DNA of 64,000 bases from Exiguobacterium sp. s122. Lineage in GTDB: Bacteria; Bacillota; Bacilli; Exiguobacteriales; Exiguobacteriaceae. Below the pieces are notes generated by a model. The model was not told the DNA's origin, ran no database searches, and was given only the letters and a program-made list of their open reading frames with translations. This document shows, in pieces, positions 36,739 through 45,643 of this stretch. Numbering within the stretch: position 1 is the first letter of the stretch; each line of letters opens with the position of its first letter. The position numbers were made by a program, and so were the translations under genes. The stretch is from contig NZ_JACSMD010000001.1 of NCBI RefSeq assembly GCF_018618475.1, forward strand, positions 1,240,001 through 1,304,000. The letters are read 5' to 3'.

Positions 36739-37767
36739 ATGCAACTCGTCAGCCCTCGCTATCTCGAGTCCGGGTATATGTGGCTCTTGTTCGTCGTCGG
36801 GGTGTTCATCGCCCTATACGGCAACGTCTTCCTCGCGAGTGTGGTCATCGGGTTCAGTCTATATGCGCTCATCATGCCGGAGCTGTTGTTTCGGCTCGCG
36901 GATTACGTCCATGTCTCAGTGACGGATGAGTTGAAACTGTTCCCTGGCGACGAGGAGACGTATACAATCAATCTATTGTCGACGGCGCCTGTCCCGCTCG
37001 GGGTCGTCCGTTTGTCCGGTTACTTGCATCCGACCGTCGATTCGGAGGACCACGCATTCTGGCGCCAAGAGAACTATGTCGGTCGCGAAGCGGAAGTCGC
37101 CTACACCCTTCCGTTGAAAGCGATCAAGCGTGGTCCAATCCGGATTGAGGCGATCGGTATCGAAATCCGTGATCCGCTTCGGATGTTCTCGCTGTATAAA
37201 GAAGAACCGCTCGACCGAATCGGCTACGTCTTTCCGGACTTTATGCCCTATCCGATCCCGAAACGACCACCGACGTTGCCTGGGGAAGAGATGGTGCGGC
37301 ATAGCGCGTATCGAGACCCAGAGACGTTCCAATCGGTGGCGCCTTATCATGGCCAGCCGATGCGTCAACTCTATTGGTCGGCCTACGCGAAGACGGGCGA
37401 ACTGCTCGCTCGGACCGAGCAACCGGTCCAGGCGAACGAGTATGTCGTCGTCCTCGACTTGTTGACGAAAGACGGGCGTGCCCTCACCCACCAGATGGAG
37501 CGGTTAATCTCACAGGCGGCGGCCTTGTGCCGTGACTTTGAGAAAGAGAACGCGAGCTATGGCCTGATCGTCCCGACGCTTACGAAAGACGGAATCACCT
37601 ATGACCTCGCGCCAGGGAGCGGTGAGACGCATTTCCGTAAAGTGATGACGACGCTCGCCTGTTTATCGGAACGCGACTTCCCGCTCGCACGATCATTGTT
37701 TGAACGGAAGGTTGCTAAATACGGGGGCAGCCAGTCTATCCTCCGGCTCGGAGGTGACGGACGATGA
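36739..37767 (+). CDS. DUF58 protein (cluster 1)
   Basis: 342 residues. Two N-terminal membrane helices (about residues 10-50), then a beta-rich extension and the DUF58 region with the hallmark PGEEMVRHSAYRDPETFQSVAPYHGQPMRQLYWSAYAKTGELLARTEQ near residue 180, followed by a von Willebrand A-like fold (VVVLDLLTKDGRAL). Known clusters pair this with MoxR. Starts one base after the MoxR stop and overlaps the next gene by four bases. Confidence 0.88.
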   Translation: MQLVSPRYLESGYMWLLFVVGVFIALYGNVFLASVVIGFSLYALIMPELLFRLADYVHVSVTDELKLFPGDEETYTINLLSTAPVPLGVVRLSGYLHPTVDSEDHAFWRQENYVGREAEVAYTLPLKAIKRGPIRIEAIGIEIRDPLRMFSLYKEEPLDRIGYVFPDFMPYPIPKRPPTLPGEEMVRHSAYRDPETFQSVAPYHGQPMRQLYWSAYAKTGELLARTEQPVQANEYVVVLDLLTKDGRALTHQMERLISQAAALCRDFEKENASYGLIVPTLTKDGITYDLAPGSGETHFRKVMTTLACLSERDFPLARSLFERKVAKYGGSQSILRLGGDGR

Positions 37768-38738
37768 AACTATTATGGTGGGTCTTTGCCGCGTTTTATG
37801 TCGGTCACGTCTTTCCACTCGTCTATCTCCTCACGTTGCGATTACCCCGTAATTGGCAGCTCGGGGCGCAGACGGCGTTAAGTGTGGCGGCTTTATACTT
37901 CTCGTTCGAGATGAGTGTCACCTTACTACTGTTCACTTACGTCCATGCGTTCATCCGTACGCTTGATTGGACGGACCGGTACGCCATCGCGAGCGTCTTG
38001 TTCTTGATTGTCGACTGGTTGTTCCCGCCGGCGTCTCAACCACTCGCGATGATTGCCTTCCCGTTCCTGTTCTTGTTTTGGCAACGGAGCCTCTATTATC
38101 GTCGCGACTACAAACGGATGTTGACGATGCTCGCAGCCGGTCTCTCGATCGGGTTAACGATTGCCGTCGTACTCCGGACGATCAAAGAGCTCTTGTTCGG
38201 TGACCTCGCAGCATGGGTCAGACCATTTCTCATGTGGGTGGCCGGCTGGTTCGACGGGTTCACGCTCGACCCGTCAGATCGGGTGAACCGGTTCATGGTG
38301 CCGGATAACCCGAACTTGGATGAGGAGACGCTGGCGAACGAGACGTTCTTCGAGACGGCGTCGAATCAGACGGGGCTCTGGATCGCGGTATTCATCTTCT
38401 TGCTTGTTCTTGGTGTATTTCTATTTATCTATCTACAGAAACGAAAAGACGTGCAAGAAGAGACGGTCGTCCCGAAACGGGCGCATGTCCCCCATGATCG
38501 GACGCTGCGTTCTGTGCGGACGCCGAAACATGTCCGTCTACTCGATGCAGGTAGACGGCTCGAGAAAGCCCATCCACGCTTCCGGGAAGAGACGGTGTAC
38601 GATTGGCTGACGCGTATCCGCTTCAACGATGCCGCGCTCTTCGCTTCTTGGCTCGAAGCGGCCGAGTACGGGGAAAAAGAAGCCCCGTCTCCAATCGTCG
38701 AGTCGTTCGAGCAACATGTCAAACAGCAGCTCAAATAA
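37764..38738 (+). CDS. Polytopic membrane protein with C-terminal DUF4129-like region (cluster 1)
   Basis: 324 residues with about six N-terminal membrane helices, one more near residue 220 (TGLWIAVFIFLLVLGVFLFIYLQ), and a cytoplasmic helical tail (AHPRFREETVYDWLTRIRFNDAALFASWLEAAEYGE) of DUF4129 type. In related clusters a transglutaminase-like domain lies between these parts; none is visible here (no Cys-His-Asp triad). It completes the MoxR-DUF58-membrane operon, which ends at a terminator. Confidence 0.75.
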   Translation: MKLLWWVFAAFYVGHVFPLVYLLTLRLPRNWQLGAQTALSVAALYFSFEMSVTLLLFTYVHAFIRTLDWTDRYAIASVLFLIVDWLFPPASQPLAMIAFPFLFLFWQRSLYYRRDYKRMLTMLAAGLSIGLTIAVVLRTIKELLFGDLAAWVRPFLMWVAGWFDGFTLDPSDRVNRFMVPDNPNLDEETLANETFFETASNQTGLWIAVFIFLLVLGVFLFIYLQKRKDVQEETVVPKRAHVPHDRTLRSVRTPKHVRLLDAGRRLEKAHPRFREETVYDWLTRIRFNDAALFASWLEAAEYGEKEAPSPIVESFEQHVKQQLK

Positions 38739-38782
38739 AAAGATCAGCACGGATCCGAAACGGTCCGGCTGATCTTTTTTTA
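38737..38782. terminator. Bidirectional terminator
   Basis: AAAAGATCAGC / GCTGATCTTTT with T-runs on both strands; it separates the MoxR operon from cardiolipin synthase. Confidence 0.9.
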
Positions 38783-40246
38783 GAGGATTGGGCTGAGTAG
38801 CCGCGAGACGCTCTCTTTGAACCGAATCCAGCGTGTCCTCGTCTCGTAGCGCTCGACGGTGAGGCACGTGGCGTTCGGAACGTCCCGTTCGAATGCATCG
38901 ATGACGGACTGTGCGACCGTCTCGTCAAAAACGAGGGCTGAGATCTCAAAGTTCAAGTGGAAGCTACGCGCATCGATGTTCGTCGTCCCAATCGAGGCGA
39001 CCTCGCCATCGATGACGAGCGTCTTCGCATGTAAGAATCCACCCTCATACGTATACACGTCCGCCCCGTACCGTACAAGTTCGGCTGCGTTGGCGTACGT
39101 CGCCCAATAGACAAACATATGGTCCGGCTTGTTTGGAATCATGAGATGAACTTTTGTACCGGACATGAGAGCGATGCGACAAGCGTCTAAGAAACTTGCG
39201 TCCGGGATGAAGTATGGTGTTTGAATGTAGATGGCTTCTTTCGCCTCGGTGATCATTTTAACGAGCATGTTCTTCAAGTGTTCGGTCGTTGAGTTCGGAC
39301 CGGAAGTGACGACTTGGACGGGGGCTGTGAACGTCTCATGCATGACGGCCGGCCACATGAGTTCGTCTTTCTCGGTCGTTCGTTTCGTCGGCTCGGCTCG
39401 GTTCCAATCGAGGAGAAACCGTTCGGACAGTTCCCGCACCGCCTCACCACGCATGCGGAGATGGACGTCACGCCAATAACCGAACTGCCGGTTCGCTCCG
39501 AGATACTCGTTGCCGACGTTGAATCCTCCGATATAGCCGATCTCCCCGTCGATGATGCACAGTTTACGGTGATTCCGATTGTTGACTCGGAAATTAATCC
39601 CAAGGCGTGACGGGAAGAACGACTTTACCTCGCCCCCGTACTGTAACAGCGCCTTAAAGTGCTTCCGTCGTAGCCCTCTTGAGCCGACCGCATCATAGAG
39701 CAGTCTTACCCGGACGCCTTGTTTTGCTCGTTCGGTGAGGGCGGCGATCAGAGCTTGTCCGAGTGAATCATTTTGGATGATGTAATATTGGATGTTGATT
39801 TCCGTTAACGCGTTCTCGATATCATGAAAGAGCGCCTCAAATTTTTGCTCGCCGTCATGGAAGACTCGGATTTGATTATGTGAGGTGACAAGCGCATTCG
39901 TGGCGCACAAGTTGAGTCGTGCCAAGCGCCGATACTTGGAGAGAATCGGATGACTCGTGAACAGACCGTGGTGTCCGTCCAATTCGTCGAGTTGGGCTTG
40001 GACGTGTTGCGCATATTCGTGTCGCCGTTCTTCGGCGACTTGATAAAAGTTGTTCGACTTGATGAGACGACCAAAAAAAATATAAATGAAGAAACCGACG
40101 AGCGGCAAAAACAACAAAACGAGAAGCCATGCCCATGTCGAACCGATGTCCCGGCGTTCAAAGAAAATGATGGTGATGGCGAACATCATGTTCACAATTA
40201 GTATAAGTACGCCAAGCGTACTGAGAACGACCTCGGTTGTGATCAC
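38780..40246 (-). CDS. cls: Cardiolipin synthase
   Basis: 488 residues from a GTG at 40246 (GGAGGGGACGAAAC before it). Two N-terminal membrane helices, then two phospholipase D motifs: NHRKLCIIDGEIGYIGGFNVGNEYLG (about residues 220-245) and HAKTLVIDGEVASIGTTNIDARSF (about residues 400-425). It condenses two phosphatidylglycerol molecules to cardiolipin in the cytoplasmic membrane. Length and motif spacing are the usual ones for ClsA-type enzymes of Firmicutes. Confidence 0.95.
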   Translation of the reverse strand: MITTEVVLSTLGVLILIVNMMFAITIIFFERRDIGSTWAWLLVLLFLPLVGFFIYIFFGRLIKSNNFYQVAEERRHEYAQHVQAQLDELDGHHGLFTSHPILSKYRRLARLNLCATNALVTSHNQIRVFHDGEQKFEALFHDIENALTEINIQYYIIQNDSLGQALIAALTERAKQGVRVRLLYDAVGSRGLRRKHFKALLQYGGEVKSFFPSRLGINFRVNNRNHRKLCIIDGEIGYIGGFNVGNEYLGANRQFGYWRDVHLRMRGEAVRELSERFLLDWNRAEPTKRTTEKDELMWPAVMHETFTAPVQVVTSGPNSTTEHLKNMLVKMITEAKEAIYIQTPYFIPDASFLDACRIALMSGTKVHLMIPNKPDHMFVYWATYANAAELVRYGADVYTYEGGFLHAKTLVIDGEVASIGTTNIDARSFHLNFEISALVFDETVAQSVIDAFERDVPNATCLTVERYETRTRWIRFKESVSRLLSPIL

Positions 40247-40326
40247 GTTTCGTCCCCTCCTTTTCCTTTTTCATACCCGTTTTTACCGTTCAGTCGCGAA
40301 TGTTAACGAATTCGTCAACAAGAACA

Positions 40327-40355
40327 CAAAAAAACACCGCGCTTGCGGTGTTTTT
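40327..40355. terminator. Terminator of the LysM-3D gene
   Basis: AAAACACCGC / GCGGTGTTTTT with A- and T-tracts on both sides. Confidence 0.88.
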
Positions 40356-40368
40356 GGGGTCGTACGAA

Positions 40369-41151
40369 TTAGTTTAAGATTGTGATTTTGACTGACTGAC
40401 GACCGAATTGAAGAGCTTGCTCTTGTGTCGGCATCAAGAGGTCAATTTTGTTGCCTTTGATTGCGCCGCCAGTGTCTCCAGCGATGGCTTCGCCGTATCC
40501 TTCAACATAAACTTTCGAGCCGAGTGGGATGACTGAAGGGTCAACCGCGATGACTTTTTGGTTCGGGTTTGAACGAACGTCGATTCCTGTTGCTGTGATT
40601 CCTGAACATCCTGCACAGTATGGTGTATAAGCTGTCGCTTCAACAGTCATTGTCCGCCCTGAAGCCGGAGCTTGGGTTTGCGTTGTAGACGTCGACTGTT
40701 TTGTGACCGGTGTAGATGTTGAAGCTTTTGGCTTCGCTGCAGGAGCGTCGTTCGCTACTGATGCAGCAGCTGCGCCTTTCACTGCGAATTGCTGACCTGG
40801 GAAAATGAGATCTGATGAAAGACCGTTCCATGTCATCAATTGGTTAACTGTGACGCCGTTGTTAGTCGCGATTCGATACAACGTGTCGCCTGCTTTAACG
40901 GTATACGTTTTAGATGAGTTCGAAGCTTTTGCTTCTGCCTTTCCAAGTTTCAATACTTGGTTCGGGTAAATCATATTCGAGTTTAAGCCGTTCGCTTGTT
41001 TAATGTCGTTTACAGAGACGTTGTTGTTCACGGCGATACGGTACAATGTATCTCCAGACTGAACTGTGTGTGTTGATGCTGCCGAAGCTGGAGCAGCGAC
41101 TCCTAAACTAAGGCCAGCGAGTGCCGTTAGTGTCAATAGTGGTTTTTTCAT
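40369..41151 (-). CDS. Secreted LysM and 3D-domain cell wall protein (YocH-like)
   Basis: 260 residues, cleavable signal peptide ending ASAAS (about residues 20-26), two LysM repeats (THTVQSGDTLYRIAVNNNVS and KTYTVKAGDTLYRIATNNGVT) joined by Ser/Lys-rich linkers, a Ser/Thr-rich segment, then a 3D domain with the Asp triplet in VRSNPN..VIAVDPSVIPLGSKVYVEGYG and AGDTGGAIKGNKIDLLM. Such proteins bind peptidoglycan and act as lytic transglycosylase-like autolysins; Bacillus yocH is controlled by WalRK. A weak WalR-like direct repeat (TGTATC-N5-TGTAAG, minus strand, 41283-41299) lies upstream. Confidence 0.88.
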   Translation of the reverse strand: MKKPLLTLTALAGLSLGVAAPASAASTHTVQSGDTLYRIAVNNNVSVNDIKQANGLNSNMIYPNQVLKLGKAEAKASNSSKTYTVKAGDTLYRIATNNGVTVNQLMTWNGLSSDLIFPGQQFAVKGAAAASVANDAPAAKPKASTSTPVTKQSTSTTQTQAPASGRTMTVEATAYTPYCAGCSGITATGIDVRSNPNQKVIAVDPSVIPLGSKVYVEGYGEAIAGDTGGAIKGNKIDLLMPTQEQALQFGRQSVKITILN

Positions 41152-41359
41152 AAGAATATTCCTCCCTTTTCTAACGCCCCCTTACTGTAACACCTCTATA
41201 TTTCACTGCCGTTACAGCATGATATGAGAGTGATATCAGTTCAGTTACAGAACTTTATTGGCGATAAGTCAAGAGTGAATTTCTTACAAAACGGATACAA
41301 ACGGCTTCATTGAGCCATTTCACGATATACTAAACGAAGAAGAAAGGAGCGAATAGGCT

Positions 41360-41620
41360 TTGGAACTATTACTGCTATATTACATTGTGACTAATTTACT
41401 AGCTTTTATTACGTTTTTTCTTGATAAACGACGTGCAAAAGCGAATGCGTGGCGAATTTCGGAAAGGACGTTGTTGACGTTCGTCTGGATGGGTGGGGCG
41501 TTCGGTGCGTATATCGCGATGCGGCTATTCCGTCATAAGACGTTGAAGCCTGCATTTCGACTCGGCGTCCCGATAGCGATCCTGGTCCACGCTGGAATCT
41601 CGGCATACTTCATCTTTTGA
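41360..41620 (+). CDS. DUF1294 small membrane protein
   Basis: 86 residues from a TTG at 41360, with AAAGGAGCGAATAGGCT before it. Three hydrophobic helices, with the DUF1294 signature FFLDKRRAKANAWRISERTLLTFVWMGGAFGAYIAMRLFRHKTLKPAFR. The family is found widely in bacteria as single genes; no function is known. The divergent LysM-3D gene shares its 208-bp upstream region. Confidence 0.85.
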   Translation: MELLLLYYIVTNLLAFITFFLDKRRAKANAWRISERTLLTFVWMGGAFGAYIAMRLFRHKTLKPAFRLGVPIAILVHAGISAYFIF

Positions 41621-41760
41621 CGCCATTATATAGAAGAAACACGATCACACTGGTTGAGGATTCCTCACTCGAAATGTCAAAATTGACGCTTATAGAACAA
41701 GGGTTGGAGTATTGGACCGGTGTGAGATTGTACAAAATGTTCGATTGTTGAGGTGGAGAG

Positions 41761-42558
41761 ATGTATCTTGAAGGAAATATGATTACTGTTGAAACATGCA
41801 CAGAGCGGAGGATAGAGACGGGTTTCACAACGAGTTCTAACTTTCAGATTTGGCTCGTCACAAAAGGACGTCTTACGGTACGCATCAACGGCACGCATGT
41901 CCGGCTTGATCCGGGCATGGCATTGATGCTTGATTGCGGCCAACTCACAAAAGTCGAACGTACGGCAGCACCGTTTCAAATCACGATTGTCCATGTCGAC
42001 CCGTACGACTTGTTCGCGCCGGCGCTTGTAGAACGGTATGTCGCCCCATATATCGAAACGATTGGATACTACGTGGCGCATCCAGCCGCACCGACGGACA
42101 AGGCGACACTCCACACGATCGAGAAAGCGGTCAGGCGTCTCAAGAGCGACTCGGCTTTCGCGTTGCTCGATGCGACGTTACAACTCGCTGTCATCTGGCG
42201 CTATTGGATTCAGCAGACACCTGCGACGAGACCACCCGGTCATGACCGAATGAAACGCATGATTTCCTATATACATAACCATGACACGATGAAGCTTACA
42301 CTCGAGGAGATTGCCGCCGCGGGTGGACTCAGCCGGGCAGAATGTTGCCGTTACTTCTCAAAGTGGGGAGACACCTCACCGCTCGCTTACGTTCAAGACG
42401 TCCGGATGCAACGGGCCGCTCGGCTGTTATGTGAAACGTATCTTTCGGTCGCTGAAGTAGCGAACCAGCTTGGCTTTACGAGCGTGAGTCATTTTGTCCA
42501 GACGTTCAAGAGAGTTCACAACCGAACGCCGCTCGCGTTTCGCAAACAAAAGACATAA
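41761..42558 (+). CDS. AraC family transcriptional regulator
   Basis: 265 residues, with TTGAGGTGGAGAG before the ATG. The N-terminal half is a cupin-like sensing domain (LVTKGRLTVRINGTHVRLDPGMALMLDCGQ). The C-terminal 100 residues hold two helix-turn-helix units: LTLEEIAAAGGLSRAECCRYFSKWGDTSPLAYVQDVRMQRAARLL and VAEVANQLGFTSVSHFVQTFKRVHNRTPLAFR. The ligand and targets are unknown; it ends at a terminator shared with the convergent SDR gene. Confidence 0.9.
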   Translation: MYLEGNMITVETCTERRIETGFTTSSNFQIWLVTKGRLTVRINGTHVRLDPGMALMLDCGQLTKVERTAAPFQITIVHVDPYDLFAPALVERYVAPYIETIGYYVAHPAAPTDKATLHTIEKAVRRLKSDSAFALLDATLQLAVIWRYWIQQTPATRPPGHDRMKRMISYIHNHDTMKLTLEEIAAAGGLSRAECCRYFSKWGDTSPLAYVQDVRMQRAARLLCETYLSVAEVANQLGFTSVSHFVQTFKRVHNRTPLAFRKQKT

Positions 42559-42559
42559 C

Positions 42560-42588
42560 AAAAGCCGACACGCGCGTGTCGGCTTTTA
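42560..42588. terminator. Bidirectional terminator
   Basis: AAAAGCCGACACG / CGTGTCGGCTTTT palindromic hairpin with flanking A/T runs. Confidence 0.9.
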
Positions 42589-42591
42589 TCT

Positions 42592-43350
42592 TTATCGGGC
42601 GGTCCAGCCGCCGTCTGCTTTTACGACGTCCCCGTTGACGAAACTTGAATCATCTGAGGCGAGGAAGAGCGCGACCTTCGCAATTTGATCCGGCTCTCCG
42701 ATTGGGGCCTCCCCTGCCCCTTGAATGGCCCGCATCCCAAGTTCGCTCGGTGCGGTGATGGTGGCACCGATATTCGTGTTGACCCCGCCCGGTGCGATGG
42801 CGTTCGCCCGAATCTTGTTGAACGTGCCGTAAGTCGCAGCAATATTCTTCGTCAGACCAATCAATGCGTGCTTCGAGGCGACGTAGGAGGCCCCGCCACG
42901 TGTCCCGAATAGGCCGCCGACCGAGGCGTTGTTAATGATGACTCCACCTGAATCTTGCTTGTCCATGACCTGAATCGCGGCCCGGGCTAGTTTCATCGGT
43001 CCGGTCAAATTGACGGCGATGACCCGGTCCCACACCTCGTCCGTCACTTCACCGACCGTCAAAAAGTTGTCCATGATGCCCGCGTTGTTGACCAAGATGT
43101 CGAGTGACCCAAACGTCGACGTCGCGGTCTCGACCATCTTGTCGATATCTTCCTGTTTCGTGACGTTCCCCGCAACGCCGACCGCTTCACCACCGGCGTC
43201 TTGAATTTCACGTGCGGCCACCTCGACCGCCTCCCCGTTCATGTCGACCGCGACGACGCGCGCCCCTTCTTTTGCGAACAGCTTAGCAATGGCGAGACCC
43301 ATCCCTGAACCGGCACCGGTCACGATTGCTGTTTTTCCCGATAATTTCAC
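42592..43350 (-). CDS. SDR family oxidoreductase
   Basis: 252 residues from a GTG at 43350, preceded by AAGGAGGAATGTCGG. Classical short-chain dehydrogenase: TGAGSGMGLAIAKLFA cofactor motif, NNAGI, a Ser in NNASVGG and the catalytic Tyr-x-x-x-Lys in SYVASKHALIG. The Asp in VVAVDMNGE at the end of strand 2 points to NAD(H). Annotators commonly call these 3-oxoacyl-ACP reductase or glucose 1-dehydrogenase; the substrate is not evident. Confidence 0.9.
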   Translation of the reverse strand: MKLSGKTAIVTGAGSGMGLAIAKLFAKEGARVVAVDMNGEAVEVAAREIQDAGGEAVGVAGNVTKQEDIDKMVETATSTFGSLDILVNNAGIMDNFLTVGEVTDEVWDRVIAVNLTGPMKLARAAIQVMDKQDSGGVIINNASVGGLFGTRGGASYVASKHALIGLTKNIAATYGTFNKIRANAIAPGGVNTNIGATITAPSELGMRAIQGAGEAPIGEPDQIAKVALFLASDDSSFVNGDVVKADGGWTAR

Positions 43351-43542
43351 CCGACATTCCTCCTTGTCATCATGAAAAGCGACACAGAAAAACGACAAGT
43401 GCGAACTGAACACGTGTCATTGTATTAATACCCCGATTATCACCTATTCATGAGAGGAGTCATCAATTTATTTTACATTTTCATCATACGGTCGCGTACA
43501 ATAGACACATACAGATACTGGGAGTTGAAAGGTGGAATTCGG

Positions 43543-44403
43543 TTGCGTCATATTCATGCAGAAGTGGTCGGGAACGGCCCGCCCGTTTTATTTTTACCGG
43601 CCGGAGGATTTACCGGAGAAGAAGGACGCTCGCTCGCCGAGAAACTGCGCGGTGATTTCGAGGTCCATTTGCTCGATTTGCCCGGGTTCGGAAAAAGCGA
43701 AGGAGTAAGACAAATCGTCGATGCCGAACAGATGGCGGATTGGGTTAACGATTACGTCGTGAGACACCGACTCGGGTCAGTTCATGTGATCGGACACTCC
43801 CTAGGAGGTGCGGTCGCACTCGCTTTCGCCACGCAGTATCCGGAGCAAATAACACGGCTCGTCTTGCTCGATCAAGGACACAAGGCGTTCCCGCGTTTCC
43901 CGTTAAAAGAATATGGCATTTTTCGCCTTCTCGTCCCGCTCCTGGGCGGGCTCTCTCGTCTGCTAGGACCTCGAGTCGTGGAACGAATTGAAAGGAAGAT
44001 CGTCTCAGACGAACCACTTCAGCCCATCTCAGACGAACGGTTCCAAACGTTTTGTACGAAGACCGGACTTCCTGAACGAGATGAAATTCGACGCGCATTA
44101 AATACGCCGGCCAAGTTCGGTAAAGGCGGATTGAACCTGTTGTTCGGTTTTTATCATCTTGATGTGCCAAAGCTTATGCGTTCTCTTCAGGTCCCGACGT
44201 TACTTCTTTATGGCGATTTTGTCGGACTCGATGACAAAGAAGCCCGATTGACGCAGTCAGCCATTCTAGATTTGCAGCGGCATGAGCTCCCAATTACATA
44301 CATCCGAATGACAGGCGGCCACTTCGTGCATTGGAATCCGGCGTTCCCGATTGAACAAGTGCGACAGTTTATACTAACCGAGAAAGTGAGTGGTCTGAGA
44401 TGA
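43543..44403 (+). CDS. Alpha/beta hydrolase
   Basis: 286 residues from a probable TTG at 43543 (AAAGGTGGAATTCGG before it); a longer frame begins at 43450 without a ribosome site. The nucleophile elbow is VIGHSLGGAVAL (Ser about residue 87), the oxyanion region LFLPAGGFTGEEG, and the terminal His lies in MTGGHFVHWNP. The cap domain (residues 120-200) is helical. Substrate unknown. Overlaps the next small gene by four bases (ATGA). Confidence 0.85.
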   Translation: MRHIHAEVVGNGPPVLFLPAGGFTGEEGRSLAEKLRGDFEVHLLDLPGFGKSEGVRQIVDAEQMADWVNDYVVRHRLGSVHVIGHSLGGAVALAFATQYPEQITRLVLLDQGHKAFPRFPLKEYGIFRLLVPLLGGLSRLLGPRVVERIERKIVSDEPLQPISDERFQTFCTKTGLPERDEIRRALNTPAKFGKGGLNLLFGFYHLDVPKLMRSLQVPTLLLYGDFVGLDDKEARLTQSAILDLQRHELPITYIRMTGGHFVHWNPAFPIEQVRQFILTEKVSGLR

Positions 44404-44945
44404 AGCGTCAGCAAAAGATTGTCCTTCTTATCGTATCAATCATGTTGCTGTCTGCTGGAGTCGTCTGGGGCGTTGAGAAGACGAAGCAACCCCAGTTGCC
44501 TGAGGGAGCGGAACCGATTCTCACCTACCCTCTTGATGACCGTGACATGAGTCTCCGCTTTTTCACGCAACGTTTTGTCGACGAATGGAGCGACGATTTG
44601 ACCTCACAAGGCGTCGGCCTCGAAATTACCATCGACGACCGTATCGAGTCGATTTCTTCGATTTCTCTGTCCGAAGAAAATCTCATGTGGTCGACCGCCG
44701 GCCAAACGTGCGAAAATCGATCAGAATGTGTGCCCTACGATATTCTGTACGGGATCAACCAAGGCACGACGACACGTGTCATTGCCGAGTTGAACGGAGA
44801 GAGGTACGAACCTGAGCTATTGAAGACAAAGGCCGGGAAAGACGTCTGGCTCATTCTCGTCGACCAAATCGAGTCGATTGAGTCGATTACTGCTTATGAT
44901 GCTAAAGGGAATGTATCCTATGAGTTCAATAATAAAACAGATTGA
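44400..44945 (+). CDS. Hypothetical membrane-anchored exported protein
   Basis: 181 residues. One N-terminal hydrophobic segment (IVLLIVSIMLLSAGVVWGV) acts as signal anchor; the rest is predicted outside the membrane, rich in acidic residues, with two cysteines in TCENRSEC that may pair. No family recognised. Coupled to the hydrolase gene upstream by a four-base overlap. Confidence 0.65.
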   Translation: MKRQQKIVLLIVSIMLLSAGVVWGVEKTKQPQLPEGAEPILTYPLDDRDMSLRFFTQRFVDEWSDDLTSQGVGLEITIDDRIESISSISLSEENLMWSTAGQTCENRSECVPYDILYGINQGTTTRVIAELNGERYEPELLKTKAGKDVWLILVDQIESIESITAYDAKGNVSYEFNNKTD

Positions 44946-44966
44946 GGATTCGTCCTCAATCTGTTA
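44936..44966. terminator. Hairpin between convergent genes
   Basis: AACAGATTGAGGA / TCCTCAATCTGTT with a TTCG loop. On the minus strand it is followed by TTTATTATT; the plus-strand T-run is poor. Confidence 0.75.
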
Positions 44967-45227
44967 ACGTTCACAAGCGATGCCGTCTTGATCCCGGTCT
45001 TTCGTGATGTTCGCTTGATATAGCGCGGCATCGACGTGTGGCTTGTATTTTGTTTTTCCACCTACATTTTTGACGGTCTTGTTTTTCGCGACACCGCCTT
45101 TATACGTCTTATTCAACTCGGTGCAGTTTTTGAATTTTTTGGCCGCAGCATCGACGGATGATGTCGGTGTCACGCTCATCGTAAATAGGGCAATCCCAGC
45201 GATGGTGGCATAGAGTAGTTTCTTCAT
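44964..45227 (-). CDS. Secreted excalibur calcium-binding domain protein
   Basis: 87 residues from the ATG at 45227 (GAAGGAGGAAGACACG before it). Signal peptide ending near VDAAA (residue 28), then an excalibur domain: FKNCTELNKTYKGGVAKNKT..KDRDQDGIACER, with two cysteines and the EF-hand-like DRDQDG loop. The domain occurs on secreted proteins and nucleases of Bacillales; this one has no catalytic part. Confidence 0.88.
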   Translation of the reverse strand: MKKLLYATIAGIALFTMSVTPTSSVDAAAKKFKNCTELNKTYKGGVAKNKTVKNVGGKTKYKPHVDAALYQANITKDRDQDGIACER

Positions 45228-45356
45228 CGTGTCTTCCTCCTTCGAAACAAGCGATAGGTGACAGGATTCTCTTTCATTATAGGAGGCGTTATTAGCAATT
45301 CCCCTTTTTATAAAATTAATGAAAGAAGGCAATCCTTCATCGAGTTATTTATATTG

Positions 45357-45554
45357 ATGCAAGATCGAGCACTTCCGTTACTGCTGCTCGCAACATTCCT
45401 GATTTTGAACGTCGTGTTCGTCATCGAGATTTGGAAGCGACGCGCCCACTTCTCCAAAACATTCCTCGTCTTCGCGAGTTCATTTGCTTGTTTACTTATG
45501 ACATCATCGCTGATCCTCATCCTGTTCACGATGTTCATCGGCTACAATGACTGA
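45357..45554 (+). CDS. Small membrane protein
   Basis: 65 residues from the ATG at 45357; an upstream frame extends to 45258 but the ribosome site is unclear for either start. Two strong hydrophobic helices (ALPLLLLATFLILNVVFVI and ASSFACLLMTSSLILILFTMFI) separated by the basic loop WKRRAHFSKT. Family not recognised; function unknown. Confidence 0.5.
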   Translation: MQDRALPLLLLATFLILNVVFVIEIWKRRAHFSKTFLVFASSFACLLMTSSLILILFTMFIGYND

Positions 45555-45643
45555 TGTCTTCCATCCGATGACATCCGTATCGAAATCATCGAGTCACTCT
45601 GTTATGTTCGACGTATGATGAATACAGAAAGGAGGGAATGCAA

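Noticed and set aside
41283-41299. WalR-like direct repeat upstream of the LysM-3D gene
   Set aside because: TGTATC-N5-TGTAAG mismatches the TGTWAH-N5-TGTWAH consensus in both halves; mentioned in the gene entry only.
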